From Folioceros fuciformis (Eukaryota > Anthocerotophyta > Anthocerotopsida > Anthocerotales), in assembly GCA_049999805.1 (NCBI GenBank), contig JBNGIO010004590.1, forward strand, positions 1 to 28,906: a stretch of 28,906 nt of DNA, in the 5' to 3' direction. Below are positions 10,564-20,700 of the stretch, piece after piece (position 1 is the stretch's first letter; every line of letters begins with the position of its first letter). Under the pieces are notes generated by a model, which saw only the letters and a program-made list of their open reading frames with translations, was not told the origin of the DNA and searched no databases. The translations under genes were made by a program, and so were the position numbers.

Positions 10564-11663
10564 TGATGACTCTAGAATGCATGTGTTTTCCCACTCATAC
10601 TAATGGAGAAGGGACAACATAAGTTTTGTTCCCTTTTTCAATCTGTGTGAGGTACCAAAGAGTGGAATGATGACTAGTAGCCTTGGTGTGTATGACGGGA
10701 AGAAGAGCCTAAGGGAAGGCATCATGAACTACAAGATGTGTTTTTCCACTCATAATGAGGGAGAAGGGACAACAAAAGTTTGGTTCCCTTTGTCGATCTC
10801 GTGTGAAGTGACCCATCAAAGAGTGGAATAATGATTGGTAGCCTTGGCATGTGTGATGGGAGGAAGTGCCCAAGCAGAGGCATCATGAACTACAATATGT
10901 GTTTTCCACTCTTATTAAGGGAGAAGGGACAACAGAAGCTCTATTCCCTCGTGGATCTTGTGTGAAGTGAGCCACCGAAGAGTGAAAAGATAACCATTAG
11001 CCTTAGTGCATATGGTGCATAGGAGAAATTGCCCAAGGAAGCATCATTTATGCACTATCATAAGAATATTCGCCTATATCAATATAGGGGCTGGCCAGGG
11101 GCTAGCCACGCCATATACATGTAGTATATATATATATATAAACATAAATGAGAGAGATGTGTCGTGCTTCAAGAGATATTGCCTTTCAACCTCTGAATCT
11201 CTTCAGTCCTTAAGACCGTCTAAACTTAGCGCGTATTTATATATATTTATATCTATATTCGTCTGTATATGGGGTGGCCAGTCCCTATATTGATATTGAT
11301 ATACGCGTATATTCTTGCAATAGTGCACACACTATGCCTCTCCTTGGGTGCTTCCTCCCCATTGTATATGTCAAGGCTACTGGTCATCTTTCCACTCTTT
11401 GGTGGCTCACTTCAGACGAGATTGACGAAGGGAACGGCTTGCCTATCTCTTCTCTCTTAATATAAGTGGTTGATCACATCTCATCATACATGATGCCTTC
11501 TCTTATGTGCTGCCTTCCCGTTCGTTGTACACACCAAGGCTACTGGTCATCTTTTCACTGTTTGGTGGTCTAGTTCACATAAGATCGGTGAGGAAAACAA
11601 CTTGCTTGTCTCTTCTTTCTTGATATGAGTGAGACAAAATATATACACACTCTAGGGTCATCA
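10564..11663 (-). repeat. 1.1-kb fold-back segment, LTR-like
   Basis: The two halves are inverted copies. The left arm (10564 to about 11140) begins TGATGACTCTAGAATG. The right arm (about 11225-11663) read on the minus strand begins TGATGACCCTAGAGTG. Matches continue through subrepeats to an inner stem, where 11051-11097 pairs with 11275-11327 (TGCACTAT, AAGAATA, TATCAATATAGGG, CTGGCCA). The central loop is about 85 bp. The left arm holds three 155-161-bp subunits (starts near 10582, 10737, 10898) and the right arm two. The segment starts TG and ends CA and directly follows a polypurine tract at its right end, as a 3' LTR would. No flanking short target repeat is visible (TCAAG left, TCTCC right). 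Confidence 0.75.
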
Positions 11664-11675
11664 TCTCCCCCCTTT
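11664..11675 (-). other. Polypurine tract
   Basis: AAAGGGGGGAGA on the minus strand, followed without a gap by TGATGACC of the fold-back segment. This is the arrangement of a PPT and the start of a 3' LTR. Confidence 0.6.
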
Positions 11676-11807
11676 AATCAGCTGCCCAACTCTCGTTGGC
11701 AACTCAAATTCAGAAAGACCTGCACAAAAGTCATTACTCACCACTATTCTAGATCTACATTGTCCATCAAATCATCTACTTTCATAACGTATCAATCACC
11801 ACACATA

Positions 11808-11830
11808 CAGTCAAACCCTTCTAATTGGGA
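11808..11830 (+). repeat. Left terminal inverted repeat of the pogo element
   Basis: Starts CAGTCAAACCC and pairs with 14190-14212 with one mismatch in 23. Preceded by the TA duplication. Confidence 0.95.
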
Positions 11831-12293
11831 CCCCTATAAATGGGAACCCCCCTTAAATGGAACGTCCGGGCTTACTCCCTTGAATGTGCTACATGCTAAA
11901 TGGGAAACCCCTTTAATTTGTAAATGGGAACATGTTTCCCAAACATTCAATGTAAGTACACCTCTGTAAAAGGGAAAATATTTTAAAAATAAAAAATAGA
12001 GGAAATGATCTTATAAGATTAAATCATGAGTTATTGAGATTATGTCAAGCTATCGAGATTATATCATAAAACATAGACAATCATCGAGATTGTCATCGAG
12101 ATTGAGCCTATATATGTAGTAGTTATGTACACTATGCTTTGTGATCAGAAGCATTGTTCATGTTACATAAGTTGTTTCATTGTACAAGTTGTCTTATGGT
12201 GTTGTAAGTTGTGTTATGGTGTTGTAAGTTGTTGTCTTGCTGTGAGATATTTTGTATGTGTTCCTTATCCATTCTCTGTGACGTGTAGGAACA

Positions 12294-14015
12294 ATGTCAT
12301 CCAAGCCGCCGCGCAAGCATGCAACCCTAACAAAACAACAAAAGAAAGAGGTTTGCGAATATTATGTCCAACAGCCTTGCACACTTAAGGAGTTGACTAG
12401 ATGGACAATAGAGAAGTTTTTAATAGCATATTCTAACAGTGCATTGTCTAGGATTGTGAAAAACAAAGACAAATGGTTGGACCTTGCTATTGGTCCAACG
12501 ACTTATATGGCAGGAATAAAGAATAGACCAGTTGTATGCCCACAGGTTGACCACACAGTACACGTTTGGGCTCTTGCAATCCAAGCTGAAGGTGCCACAA
12601 TTTCAGATAACTTGCTTCGTGAGATGGCTTCCAAATTCCACGAGAAGATTCCTAAAGATGAGAGACCAAAAATGACATACCATAGAGGTTGGGTTGCTCT
12701 GTGGAAGAAAATGTATAATTTTAAATCGGTTGTCAGACATGGAGAGGTAGGGAGTGTTGACAATACGAAAGCAGTGAAGGCAGCTATTAGAGAGCTGTAA
12801 CTTCAAGTTCTTGATTATGGAGCTGAAAATGTTTTTAATATGGATGAGACTTGTCTTTTCTTCAGAGCACCGCCGAACAAGACACTTGCAACAATGCGTA
12901 TTGCAAGACAGAAGCAATTTAAGGATCGGTTGACAATTGGACTGACAACAAATGTTGATGGATCTTGCAAGTTGCCACCTTTTGTGATTAACAGATATCT
13001 TAGGCCTCGTGCTTTCTCTATCGGGAATGTTCAAAATCCCGAGAATTTGAATATTATCTGGTTTGCAAACCGAAAGGCATGGATGACAATAGAGCTGTTT
13101 GAGAAGTTTTTGCTAGATTTTGATCAGAGGATGGTTGCATCAGGGCGGACTAGAGTGTTACTTATAGTGGATAATTGTCCTGGGCATCGGTTTGGTAATG
13201 CAGCTCAATTGCAAGTTACAAAGGTGGTTTTCTTTCCACCCAATGTGATAAGCGTATATCAACCTTTGGACCAGGGGATCATCTGTTCTTTCAAGGCTCT
13301 GTATCGCAAGTTGATGATTTCGTACCAATGCAACCAGATCATAGACAATGCGGCTACAACTATCAATGTATATCAAGCAGTGGTTATGCTGGTAAAAGCT
13401 TGGACTTCATTTGTGAAACCTCATACCATACGCAATTGTTGGAGGCATAGCACTTTGGATGCGGAATTGCGTGCACAAGATGCTCGGTTCCGTGAGTCTT
13501 TAGATCTAAACAGCGCACCATATGATCCAGAAGATCCATTGTCGGATCCTCAAAATCACTCTAATTCGTTGGAAACGCAGGTAGAAGAGCTACAACAGTC
13601 CATGCGAAGCTTAGCATTATTAACATCTGAGGATATGACAGGAATTGCTGATGTTGGATATCCAACGATGACAGCTAAAGAGTATCTGAACTTTGAGGAG
13701 GATGAAGGATTGGAGACTACGTATATTCCTACAGAGGACGAAATATGGCAAGCATTAATCCCTGCGCCTGTCAATGAGGAGCGTGAGGAGAATGATACAG
13801 TGTCAGTGGAGACCATAGCGCTAAGACTGCGTACGACAAAGGATGCTGTAGATAATGCTACAAGGATAGCAAAGATGTTTTTGGAAGAGATATCACACAA
13901 CACTCTTGATGCTTTGAAGTTGCATTCTCAGTTGGAAAAACATATTGCTAGTCATTGGATGAAGGCAACTCGTCATCAATCAAGGATTGATGATTATTTT
14001 AACCCGGCAAACTAG
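12294..14015 (+). pseudogene. pogo/Tigger transposase (CENP-B HTH plus DDE_1), one nonsense codon
   Basis: One frame of 573 codons plus stop, interrupted only by TAA at 12798-12800 (codon 169), probably a CAA-to-TAA change. The basic N-terminal third fits the paired helix-turn-helix (CENP-B type) DNA-binding region. The DDE domain shows FNMDET (D184), LLIVDNCPGH (D293) and YQPLDQG (D326), the three catalytic aspartates of the family with 32 residues between the last two. An acidic tail with SLALLTSEDM and LQKLHSQLEKH-like stretches follows. It would cut and paste the element at TA sites. A 5'-UTR intron is possible: GTAAGT at 11952 and TGTAG at 12284-12288, six bases before the ATG. Length and motifs are full-size; only the stop argues against function. 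Confidence 0.92.
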
Positions 14016-14189
14016 AATTAGGTTGGCATCTATGTAGTATGAAGGAGCATTTTGGATTTTTTGGAAACTTTTAAACTCTTTCAAAATTTTTATTAAAAGG
14101 ATTTTTTAAATATTTTTATTTTCAAAAATAATGAAAAATCCTAAATGGGAACCTCTCTAAATGGGAGGATTTGTCTTACTTCCAATTGT

Positions 14190-14212
14190 TCCCAATTAGA
14201 GGGGTTTGACTG
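14190..14212 (-). repeat. Right terminal inverted repeat of the pogo element
   Basis: Reverse complement of the left TIR apart from one base. Followed by TA at 14213-14214. Confidence 0.95.
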
Positions 14213-14497
14213 TATTAGACGAAGCCATTGAATATAAGCAAATGCTCCCAATGGTGGTTCCAGACAAAAAGGGTGCCACCCATCATTGCATCTACCACAC
14301 AATAACATCCAATGATTGCTACCAAGGTCTCCACACCCCGTGCAAACAAATCCCCTCTTTGGTATAAAAGCCAACGCGTCAATTGTTGGGTTCAAGTGAG
14401 GTAAATGGCATGGCGCACCATTTTTTACATGTTCTAAACAAGTTGTGTCATCCCTCCCCTTTAACTCCAAGACTCTATTTGGCTTCGACCTCTTCAC
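14213..14497 (-). pseudogene. PHD-finger-like fragment, split by the pogo insertion
   Basis: The minus frame from 14497 contains FVCTGCGD, MLLCGRCNDGWHPFC and LEPPLGAF, the first six zinc ligands (C4HC) and the PPL turn of a PHD finger. The usual W-x-C-x2-C end is W-L-R-L-I, then the pogo element. The first base triplet beyond the element on its other side (from 11805 downwards) is TGT, the last expected Cys. One ligand position is Arg here. The minus-strand sequence continues at 11676-11805 to the polypurine tract, so this may be the 3' part of an LTR element. I cannot name the host protein. Confidence 0.55.
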
Positions 14498-15055
14498 CCT
14501 TTATATTATCTTCCTGGCACTAATATCAATTATTGTCATTGTCTTCCTATGCAAGTACACATAACCCCCCTCTTCTCACTTCCTTGCTTTAGGCCTAAAA
14601 TGCCTACATCTTGTTTTCTTATGTCTCAAAATCATCTCTATGTTGAGCCATATGAACAAATTATCGATTGGAATGGGTATGATCGTCTTAAGCAATTTTG
14701 CTCTATATTTTACTATCTTTAACCATTAATAAGGATTATCCAACTCCATAATAGTGTTCACTTTATCCTCTAGTATTCTATACAATTGTGGCCCTTGCTT
14801 AAACAATAACATGTATGGTGAAAACTTTCCCAAATATGTTTATCTGCTCATCCTATAATCCACTGCAAGAAACGGTAACATCATATGTCATTCACTTTTA
14901 TCCATCACCACACAATATTTTCCTAAAGCCTTCTTACATGTATGCACAATATTTTCCTAAAGCCTTCTTACATGTCTGCACCATCCTTTCTTCCAGATCA
15001 TCAGCTTCTGGATGGTTTCTGGAAGTAACCCTATGATCCCTCTGGATTTTGTGCC
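14498..15055. other. No recognisable gene
   Basis: AT-rich. A 34-bp unit starting CACAATATTTTCC is doubled at 14911-14980. The minus strand has broken frames that may continue the PHD-like fragment upstream. No motif is clear. Confidence 0.5.
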
Positions 15056-15601
15056 TTGGTTTGGACAACCTTTTGCACAAGCTCAAAAAATACTAAACAC
15101 ATCATTGAGGAATGCCTCCCTAATATCACCAAAGCTATTTCTTTTGGCGCTTGTGGTTGCAAGGGGAATGTTCACCCTCAGGTTTCACAGGTTTTAGAGG
15201 CAAGTAAGTTGCTGACCATAGAGAAGGCCACTCCTAGGGTGNNNNNNNNNNTAGAGGCAAGTAAGTTGCTGACCATAGAGAAGGCCACTCCTAGGGTGTG
15301 TCCAATCGTTGTGATAGAGGCTTTCTTGCGGCTCATCAGTAGGAGTATTGCTATTAAGTTCGGAGATCATTTCCAATCTCATCTCAATCCTCACCAATTT
15401 GGGATTTCAACTCCAAGAGGTTATGAATTGGTCGCATTTGAGGTTTCGGCAATTCTTGAGTCTCACCTAAACTAGGTTGTTGTGTTCTTGGACGTAAAAA
15501 ATGCCTTCAACACAGTATCCAGGACAACTATCTTTAATGAGCTTTTAGGTGATGGAGGGCAGTTGGCAAGGTGGTGGCACAGCACTGCGATAGCTCGTTG
15601 A
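15056..15601 (+). pseudogene. LINE-type reverse transcriptase fragment
   Basis: Translation shows LEASKLLTIEKATPRV, a family pattern of the fingers region, then EAFLRLISRSIAIKFGDHF, LNPHQFGIS and, after an in-frame TAG at 15473-15475, FLDVKNAFNTVSR (RT motif A with its Asp) and ELLGDGGQLARWW. This matches the non-LTR RT family common in algae and early land plants. It ends at TGA (15599-15601), before the motif with the remaining catalytic residues. A 47-bp duplication flanks the 10-N gap inside it. Confidence 0.7.
15242..15251. other. 10-N gap between identical 47-bp ends
   Basis: 15195-15241 and 15252-15298 are identical over 47 bp, starting TAGAGGCAAGTAAG. The pattern is that of two contig ends that overlap but were not merged. 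Confidence 0.9.
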
Positions 15602-15998
15602 AGTGAAAACCCTAATTAAGTCACGAGCGATGGATTTAGTTAAACAACCTTGGTCCAGCAACACAAGTGCTAGCAAGCGGCCTTGTTGTGATAGGGCATG
15701 TTGATATTGGAACCCGTCATCGCCTATATACATATCCAGCATGTGTGACCCCGCTGGATATGATTCATGGTATCCGCTCACATTTCCTCATATGCTAATG
15801 CCGATTTGCTGGAGTAAGCATTTCAATATCAGCACCGTTATCCTTAAGTTTGAAACCACGTAATGGCTCCGTTTCTCATTTATCTCCCAGACCTATTGGA
15901 ACCATGGTGATCTCGAACAACAAATGAGAAGAGAGACAACTAAACACGCGTTGTCTACGTCATTTATTAGACAGATTAAACTTGCGGTTGGTCTCGAA
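15602..15998. other. Intergenic; 3' side of the helicase gene
   Basis: No gene is seen. On the minus strand AATAAA at 15968-15963 lies 31 bases after the helicase stop codon and is a likely polyadenylation signal. The left part (15602-15790) is of unknown origin. Confidence 0.55.
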
Positions 15999-17570
15999 TT
16001 ATACGGCGGCCGAAACAGGAAATAACGTCAACTTGCCCTCTTTGGGTTCACACCGAGATATCGCAATACCCAGTTGGCGCTCGAATTTCTTTACCACAAA
16101 GTCTTCGGTATACTCGCATACAGAGATGACATTTCCTCTCCGGCCCAGTCTGCCAGTGCGACCTGCTCGGTGCGCATAATGAGGTGCGTCAGTGGGCAAC
16201 TCTACGTTCACCACGAGGTCGCACCCAGGCACGTCTAGACCTCTAGCTGCAACTTCGGTGCACACAAGCACTCGGATCTTACGGTTACGGAAGGCAGTAA
16301 CAATATTTCCTCTCTGTACTTTTGTGAGCCCTCCATGTAGTGCCCCCGCTGCCAGACCTCTGGCCTCCAGCTTGAACACGACATCCTTAACCGTGCTTGC
16401 ATAATTCATAAATACCAAGACCGATCGAGCTTGTAAAGCATGGATGCATCTCCTTGCAGTATCCACCTTTCGCTGCAAAGGACATACCACGTACCAATGC
16501 TGCAAGTTGGGGGGCAAGCTATGTGGAGCACTTGGTGCGATCTCTGGAAGGGTGAGGCTGGAATCCACACCGCCTTCGCTCACTTCGACAACAGAGGTAG
16601 CTCTAACAAGAAGAGGTTTCCGTCCCCATGTGCTCGCCGCTCTGAGAACGGCCGGAGGCATGGTTGCCGACAATAGTACTGTTTGACGCTCCACTCGGCG
16701 CTCAGCTTTGGATGCCACAGACGGTAACCTACTGTTCTTATTTCCTTCATGAAGATCTGGAGAACGTCTCTGCCCGACGTGCTCCAGAATTCTCTGCATG
16801 CTATCTCGAAACTTGAGGGAGAGAAGTTGATCCGCCTCATCTAAAACCAAGAAACGGCAACCATGAGTGTGAAGCCTGCCCGCTCGGCTGATATCAGAAA
16901 TTCTTCCTGGAGTCCCTACCACAATTACTGGCTTGTTCTTCCTCAAAGCTGCTTCCTGGTTCTTCACGTTAGCTCCTCCGATTAGCTGTTGCACGCAGTC
17001 GTGGTTGCTTGGACCTAAGAGCCGCTCAGCCTCTCTCACAATCTGCATTGCGAGTTCCCTAGACGGAGCGACGATGACAGCTTCAATCCCTCCTCTCCTG
17101 CATGCTTCATCTTGCCCGCTCAGAGGACCGATTCTAGACAGAACGGGAAGCAGGACCGCAAGAGTCTTACCAGATCCAGTGTGAGACTGGATGGCTGTGT
17201 CGTGACCATCCAAGATCACGGGAATCGCTGCAACCTGAACGTCGGTGGGCACCTTCAGCCCCTCGTCCACCAGACGTCGAACGACCATTGCGGAAAGCTT
17301 CAATCTATCGAAGCTCTGCTCAGCGAAAGGGAAGGAACGGGTATCAGCTGGATCTGAACTGGGTGCCCAATCGGCGGTGCTACCACTCCCGTCGGTATGG
17401 TGACGAGAGAGACCAGCAGAGTCATATTCGAGTGGAAACGAACCATCCCGCGGACTCCAGCGAGAGCTAGCAAAGGTGACGGCGCGGACGAATGGAGCAG
17501 CATTAAAGGCGTTGCGGACAGGCCTGAAAAACCCGAAGGGCGTTGGTGGCAGGCCACAAGTCTTGTACAT
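15999..17570 (-). CDS. RH47: DEAD-box RNA helicase, mitochondrial RH47/ISE1-like
   Basis: A single-exon gene of 523 codons. It unwinds RNA using ATP. All core motifs are visible: Q motif with Q112, Walker A SHTGSGKT (129-136), PSRELA (169-174), TPGR (220-223), DEAD (244-247), SAT (301-303), VLVFMNY (384-390), ARGLDVPGCD (442-451) and HRAGRTGR (467-474). The start is set at 17570: the frame is open 17 codons further, but only GTG and no ATG occurs there before a stop. The first about 40 residues are rich in Arg, Ser and Phe with no acidic residue, as in a mitochondrial presequence. The overall layout resembles Arabidopsis RH47 (ISE1), which acts in mitochondria and affects plasmodesmata. Orthology is by recall, not by search. 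Confidence 0.88.
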   Translation of the reverse strand: MYKTCGLPPTPFGFFRPVRNAFNAAPFVRAVTFASSRWSPRDGSFPLEYDSAGLSRHHTDGSGSTADWAPSSDPADTRSFPFAEQSFDRLKLSAMVVRRLVDEGLKVPTDVQVAAIPVILDGHDTAIQSHTGSGKTLAVLLPVLSRIGPLSGQDEACRRGGIEAVIVAPSRELAMQIVREAERLLGPSNHDCVQQLIGGANVKNQEAALRKNKPVIVVGTPGRISDISRAGRLHTHGCRFLVLDEADQLLSLKFRDSMQRILEHVGQRRSPDLHEGNKNSRLPSVASKAERRVERQTVLLSATMPPAVLRAASTWGRKPLLVRATSVVEVSEGGVDSSLTLPEIAPSAPHSLPPNLQHWYVVCPLQRKVDTARRCIHALQARSVLVFMNYASTVKDVVFKLEARGLAAGALHGGLTKVQRGNIVTAFRNRKIRVLVCTEVAARGLDVPGCDLVVNVELPTDAPHYAHRAGRTGRLGRRGNVISVCEYTEDFVVKKFERQLGIAISRCEPKEGKLTLFPVSAAV

Positions 17571-17748
17571 CTTGGGCTTAGCGCATCGCACGACGCCGCA
17601 TGCACTGTCGCTAGGCTTCACTACATGAAGTAGATTCTCTCCCAGAGAGAAACCCTATGCCAGTTTAGTTTACTGTCCCACCTGGTTTTTCTCCGCGAGC
17701 AGTCGGAAATACATCTATAGCTCCCCAACAGCTTTGCGTTCAGTTCCC
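17571..17748. promoter_or_regulatory. Bidirectional promoter region between RH47 and NOMO
   Basis: Only 178 bp separate the two start codons, which point away from each other. No TATA box is evident on either side. AAACCCTA at 17650-17657 is a telo-box, common in promoters of plant growth and translation genes. Both 5' UTRs must be short or overlap. Confidence 0.7.
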
Positions 17749-20700
17749 ATGGATTGGAGATGCGGGCTAGTCGTGGCAGCTCTTCTGTATGGCCTTCTGG
17801 GCGCCGTGGAATCGGACACCATTCAGGGTTGCGGAGGATTCGTCGAGGTATGTCTGCTCATGGTTTTGAGCATGTTCCGCTTGGATTCCTAGATGCGCCG
17901 AATCGATTCCCAGCCTTCCTTTGTCAGCTTGGCTAAACACATCATGACACGTTTTGGACTTATTTTTTCTGACAATCATCGCAGCCCAGCACTGCCCTTT
18001 TGAAATTGAGAAATCCCTGGGATCCTAAGCTCGACTACTCGCATACCACGGTAGTCTCTGTTATCGTCTCGTGTCTACGTCCTGCCTTTCCATGTCTTTT
18101 CACGTTGCAGCAGTTAACAGCATCACGGTCAAGAAGTCAGATTCTTGAAGGGAAATATGGAGGATGCCTTGTACTTACGCACGCTCTTCGCAGGTGGAGC
18201 TTCAAACTTTAGATGGACTGGTGAAAGACAGAACTCAATGTGCTCCAAATGGGTATTACTTTTTGCCGGTCTACGACAAGGTAGATCCCTATGCCAACTG
18301 TGTGTAGGGATGTGTGTGGTCCAATTGCAGGAGGTGTTATTAATCCGAGGTTGGACCCTTAATTGGTCTATTTTTCTCGAATTGCAGGGTGCATTTATTA
18401 TCAGGATCAATGGACAAGAGGGGTGGTCTTTTGAATCGAATCAGGCATTTTCTCCCTTCTGCACGTTAATGTGGTTTCATTCTGACTGCTTAGTTTGACT
18501 TTCGTCGAGCCATAGTGATAGCTTGAGAGTTAAGACGGTCTTCATCAATTGTAATCTGCTTCGTTTTACATCCCCGTTGCGACAGAAGTTATCTAATTTA
18601 GTGTGGGCAATGGCGTGTTATGCAGGTTACCGTTGTGCCAGGTCAGGATGGTTGCGAGGAAAATAATATCAACTTCCGATACACAGGGTACTGCTTTGTC
18701 CTTGAAGATCTCGTCTTGGGGGCCATAATCTTACGCTAGCTTGATAATGCAGTCAACCACTTTTCCCTGTTCGCTCTATCTGTGCTTTAGCACTTGACTG
18801 GCCCCAGGTGACTCAAAGGCCTGTTTTCAGGTTCTCTATGTCTGGGAGGGTATTAGGTGCTGTAGGGGGAAGTAGTTGTGCAGCAGGGGACCAAGGGCCA
18901 GCAGGGGTGAGTGTTATGCTTGTCCCAGGCAAAGGTGAAGATGCACTGGCCAAACGAATAACTGTCGTCACGTCGAGGGGAGGCTTTTACAAGTTTGAGA
19001 ATCTGCCCCCGGGTACCACCGAACCATGCATACCTATGCTTTTCATTTGAATATGTTTCAGGAGAATACGCGTGGGCTTACTATTAGTCGACTGGAGGTT
19101 TTTCTTTTAATAGCCTGAGCCTTTGCAGGAACATTCACTGGTTGAAGTGACTGGATTTCAATGTAGTGAAGAAACTATGTAATTCTTGAAGCTGTTTTGT
19201 GAACAGGGCAATACATTTTGGAAGCTAGTCATCCTAGGCTACAGGTGGAGCTGACCGGTGAAGCTAAGGTTCACTTGTGGCTGATCCTTCATTGAGTTCA
19301 TAGTTCGTAGGGAAGAAGCTTTCACGTTTTGCAGATCTGCTCACCATCTTTTTCGTATTCTGCTGCAGGTGGAGCTAGCATGGGAGCCTTTTACTGTTGA
19401 TGATATTTTCCATGTGCCTGGCTATTTATTGGAAGGATTAGTTTTCTCTCAGGTTTGTACTATCTTCTGTAAGCTGCAAGCATAGTGCTGCATTGGGAAT
19501 GAATTTTGTAAGGTGATAATTGCTTGTCCAAGCATGTGACTGAGTGTGAAGCATGAACAATGGCTATCTAGGGCAATCCTGTTCTTGGGGTGGAATTCTA
19601 TTTGTTCTCTCTTGAACAAGCTCACTGCCCACAAAGATCCACGTTTCCTCCCGTCCCTCATCCTGCCACATGTTATGCAATCTCTGATGGCGCTGGGCAG
19701 TTTCTTTTCTCGAATGTCCCATGCGGTTAGTATGCTGTCTTCAACTCTGGTATTTGGTTACTTCCTGTTGTGAACAACTGGAGCATTTGTGGAAAACTGT
19801 TTGGCATGCAGGTCAATATAATTTGGTTCCTTACTATAGAGGAGGAAACACCATATTCGATGTCTCACCCAGTGTTGTTGACATCGCCGTTCATCATGAG
19901 TCTGTCACTCTGACCAACCCATTCCAGGTGCTTGTGAAGCCATATCTCGTGCATTTCGTGGCCCGAGTTTCATTTGGGGGATTGTTCCCGTAACAGTGAC
20001 TTACAGTTCCCCTGTGACCTTGCAGGTGACTGGATTCTCGGTTGCTGGGCGTGTCGTGAGGGGTGATGGTACAGGCGTTGGAGATGCAAAGATTTATGTA
20101 ACTGATGTCCTTCGAGCAACCTCAGACTCGCAAGGATACTACAAGCTTGACCAGGCATGCAGCTTCTGTTTGTGTTTATTGTAGCAGCTTGCAAGCAGCT
20201 CCTGTTGCCTGGGTGTTTGAATCCCATTTATCACACTCCAAAACTTCAGCAGAAGATTGTTGGTCAATGTTCTCATCAGGTCACCTCTACCCGCTATACA
20301 ATACGGGCAGAGAAAACTCACTACAGCTTCGCTCCCTTGCTGAACTTTCTGGTGAGGGTTACATGTTTGCCTCCCCCTGTAAGTCCTGTTCTTTTTGGTT
20401 TGCATATTTGCTATGGCTTCTTGCTAACTCCCAGGATGCCGAGCAGGTGCTTCCAAACATGGCTTCTATACCAGATATAATTGCTACGCACTACAATGTT
20501 TGTGGTGTTGTTGAAAGTATTCTCCCCGCTGTTAAAAACAAGGTCGATGTTTGTAGTCATTTGTCAAGAAATTGGATGGTGCTGGTGTTCTGTTGCTGTC
20601 TTTGTGTGGAAGGCATAGATTTGTGCATTCTAACTGTTGATCTTTCGGGTCCTGCCAGCATTACATCCAACTCACTCATGGACCTGTTGATTTTGAGCTA

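Larger units (their letters stand above)
11808..14212 (+). mobile_element. pogo/Tigger DNA transposon
   Basis: A complete 2405-bp element. Terminal inverted repeats of 23 bp (11808-11830 and 14190-14212) begin CAGTCAAACCC and differ at one position. Each is flanked by TA (11806-11807 and 14213-14214), the target duplication of the Tc1/mariner/pogo superfamily. Subterminal AAATGGGA motifs recur near both ends (for example near 11838, 11855 and 11900 at the left, and 14142 and 14159 at the right) and may be transposase-binding sites. It carries one transposase gene, broken by one stop codon. It is inserted in a PHD-finger-like sequence on the opposite strand. Confidence 0.95.

Noticed and set aside
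17571-17621. Longer RH47 start, 17 codons upstream of 17570
   Set aside because: That extension begins with GTG and has no ATG before an in-frame stop. ATG at 17570 starts a typical presequence.
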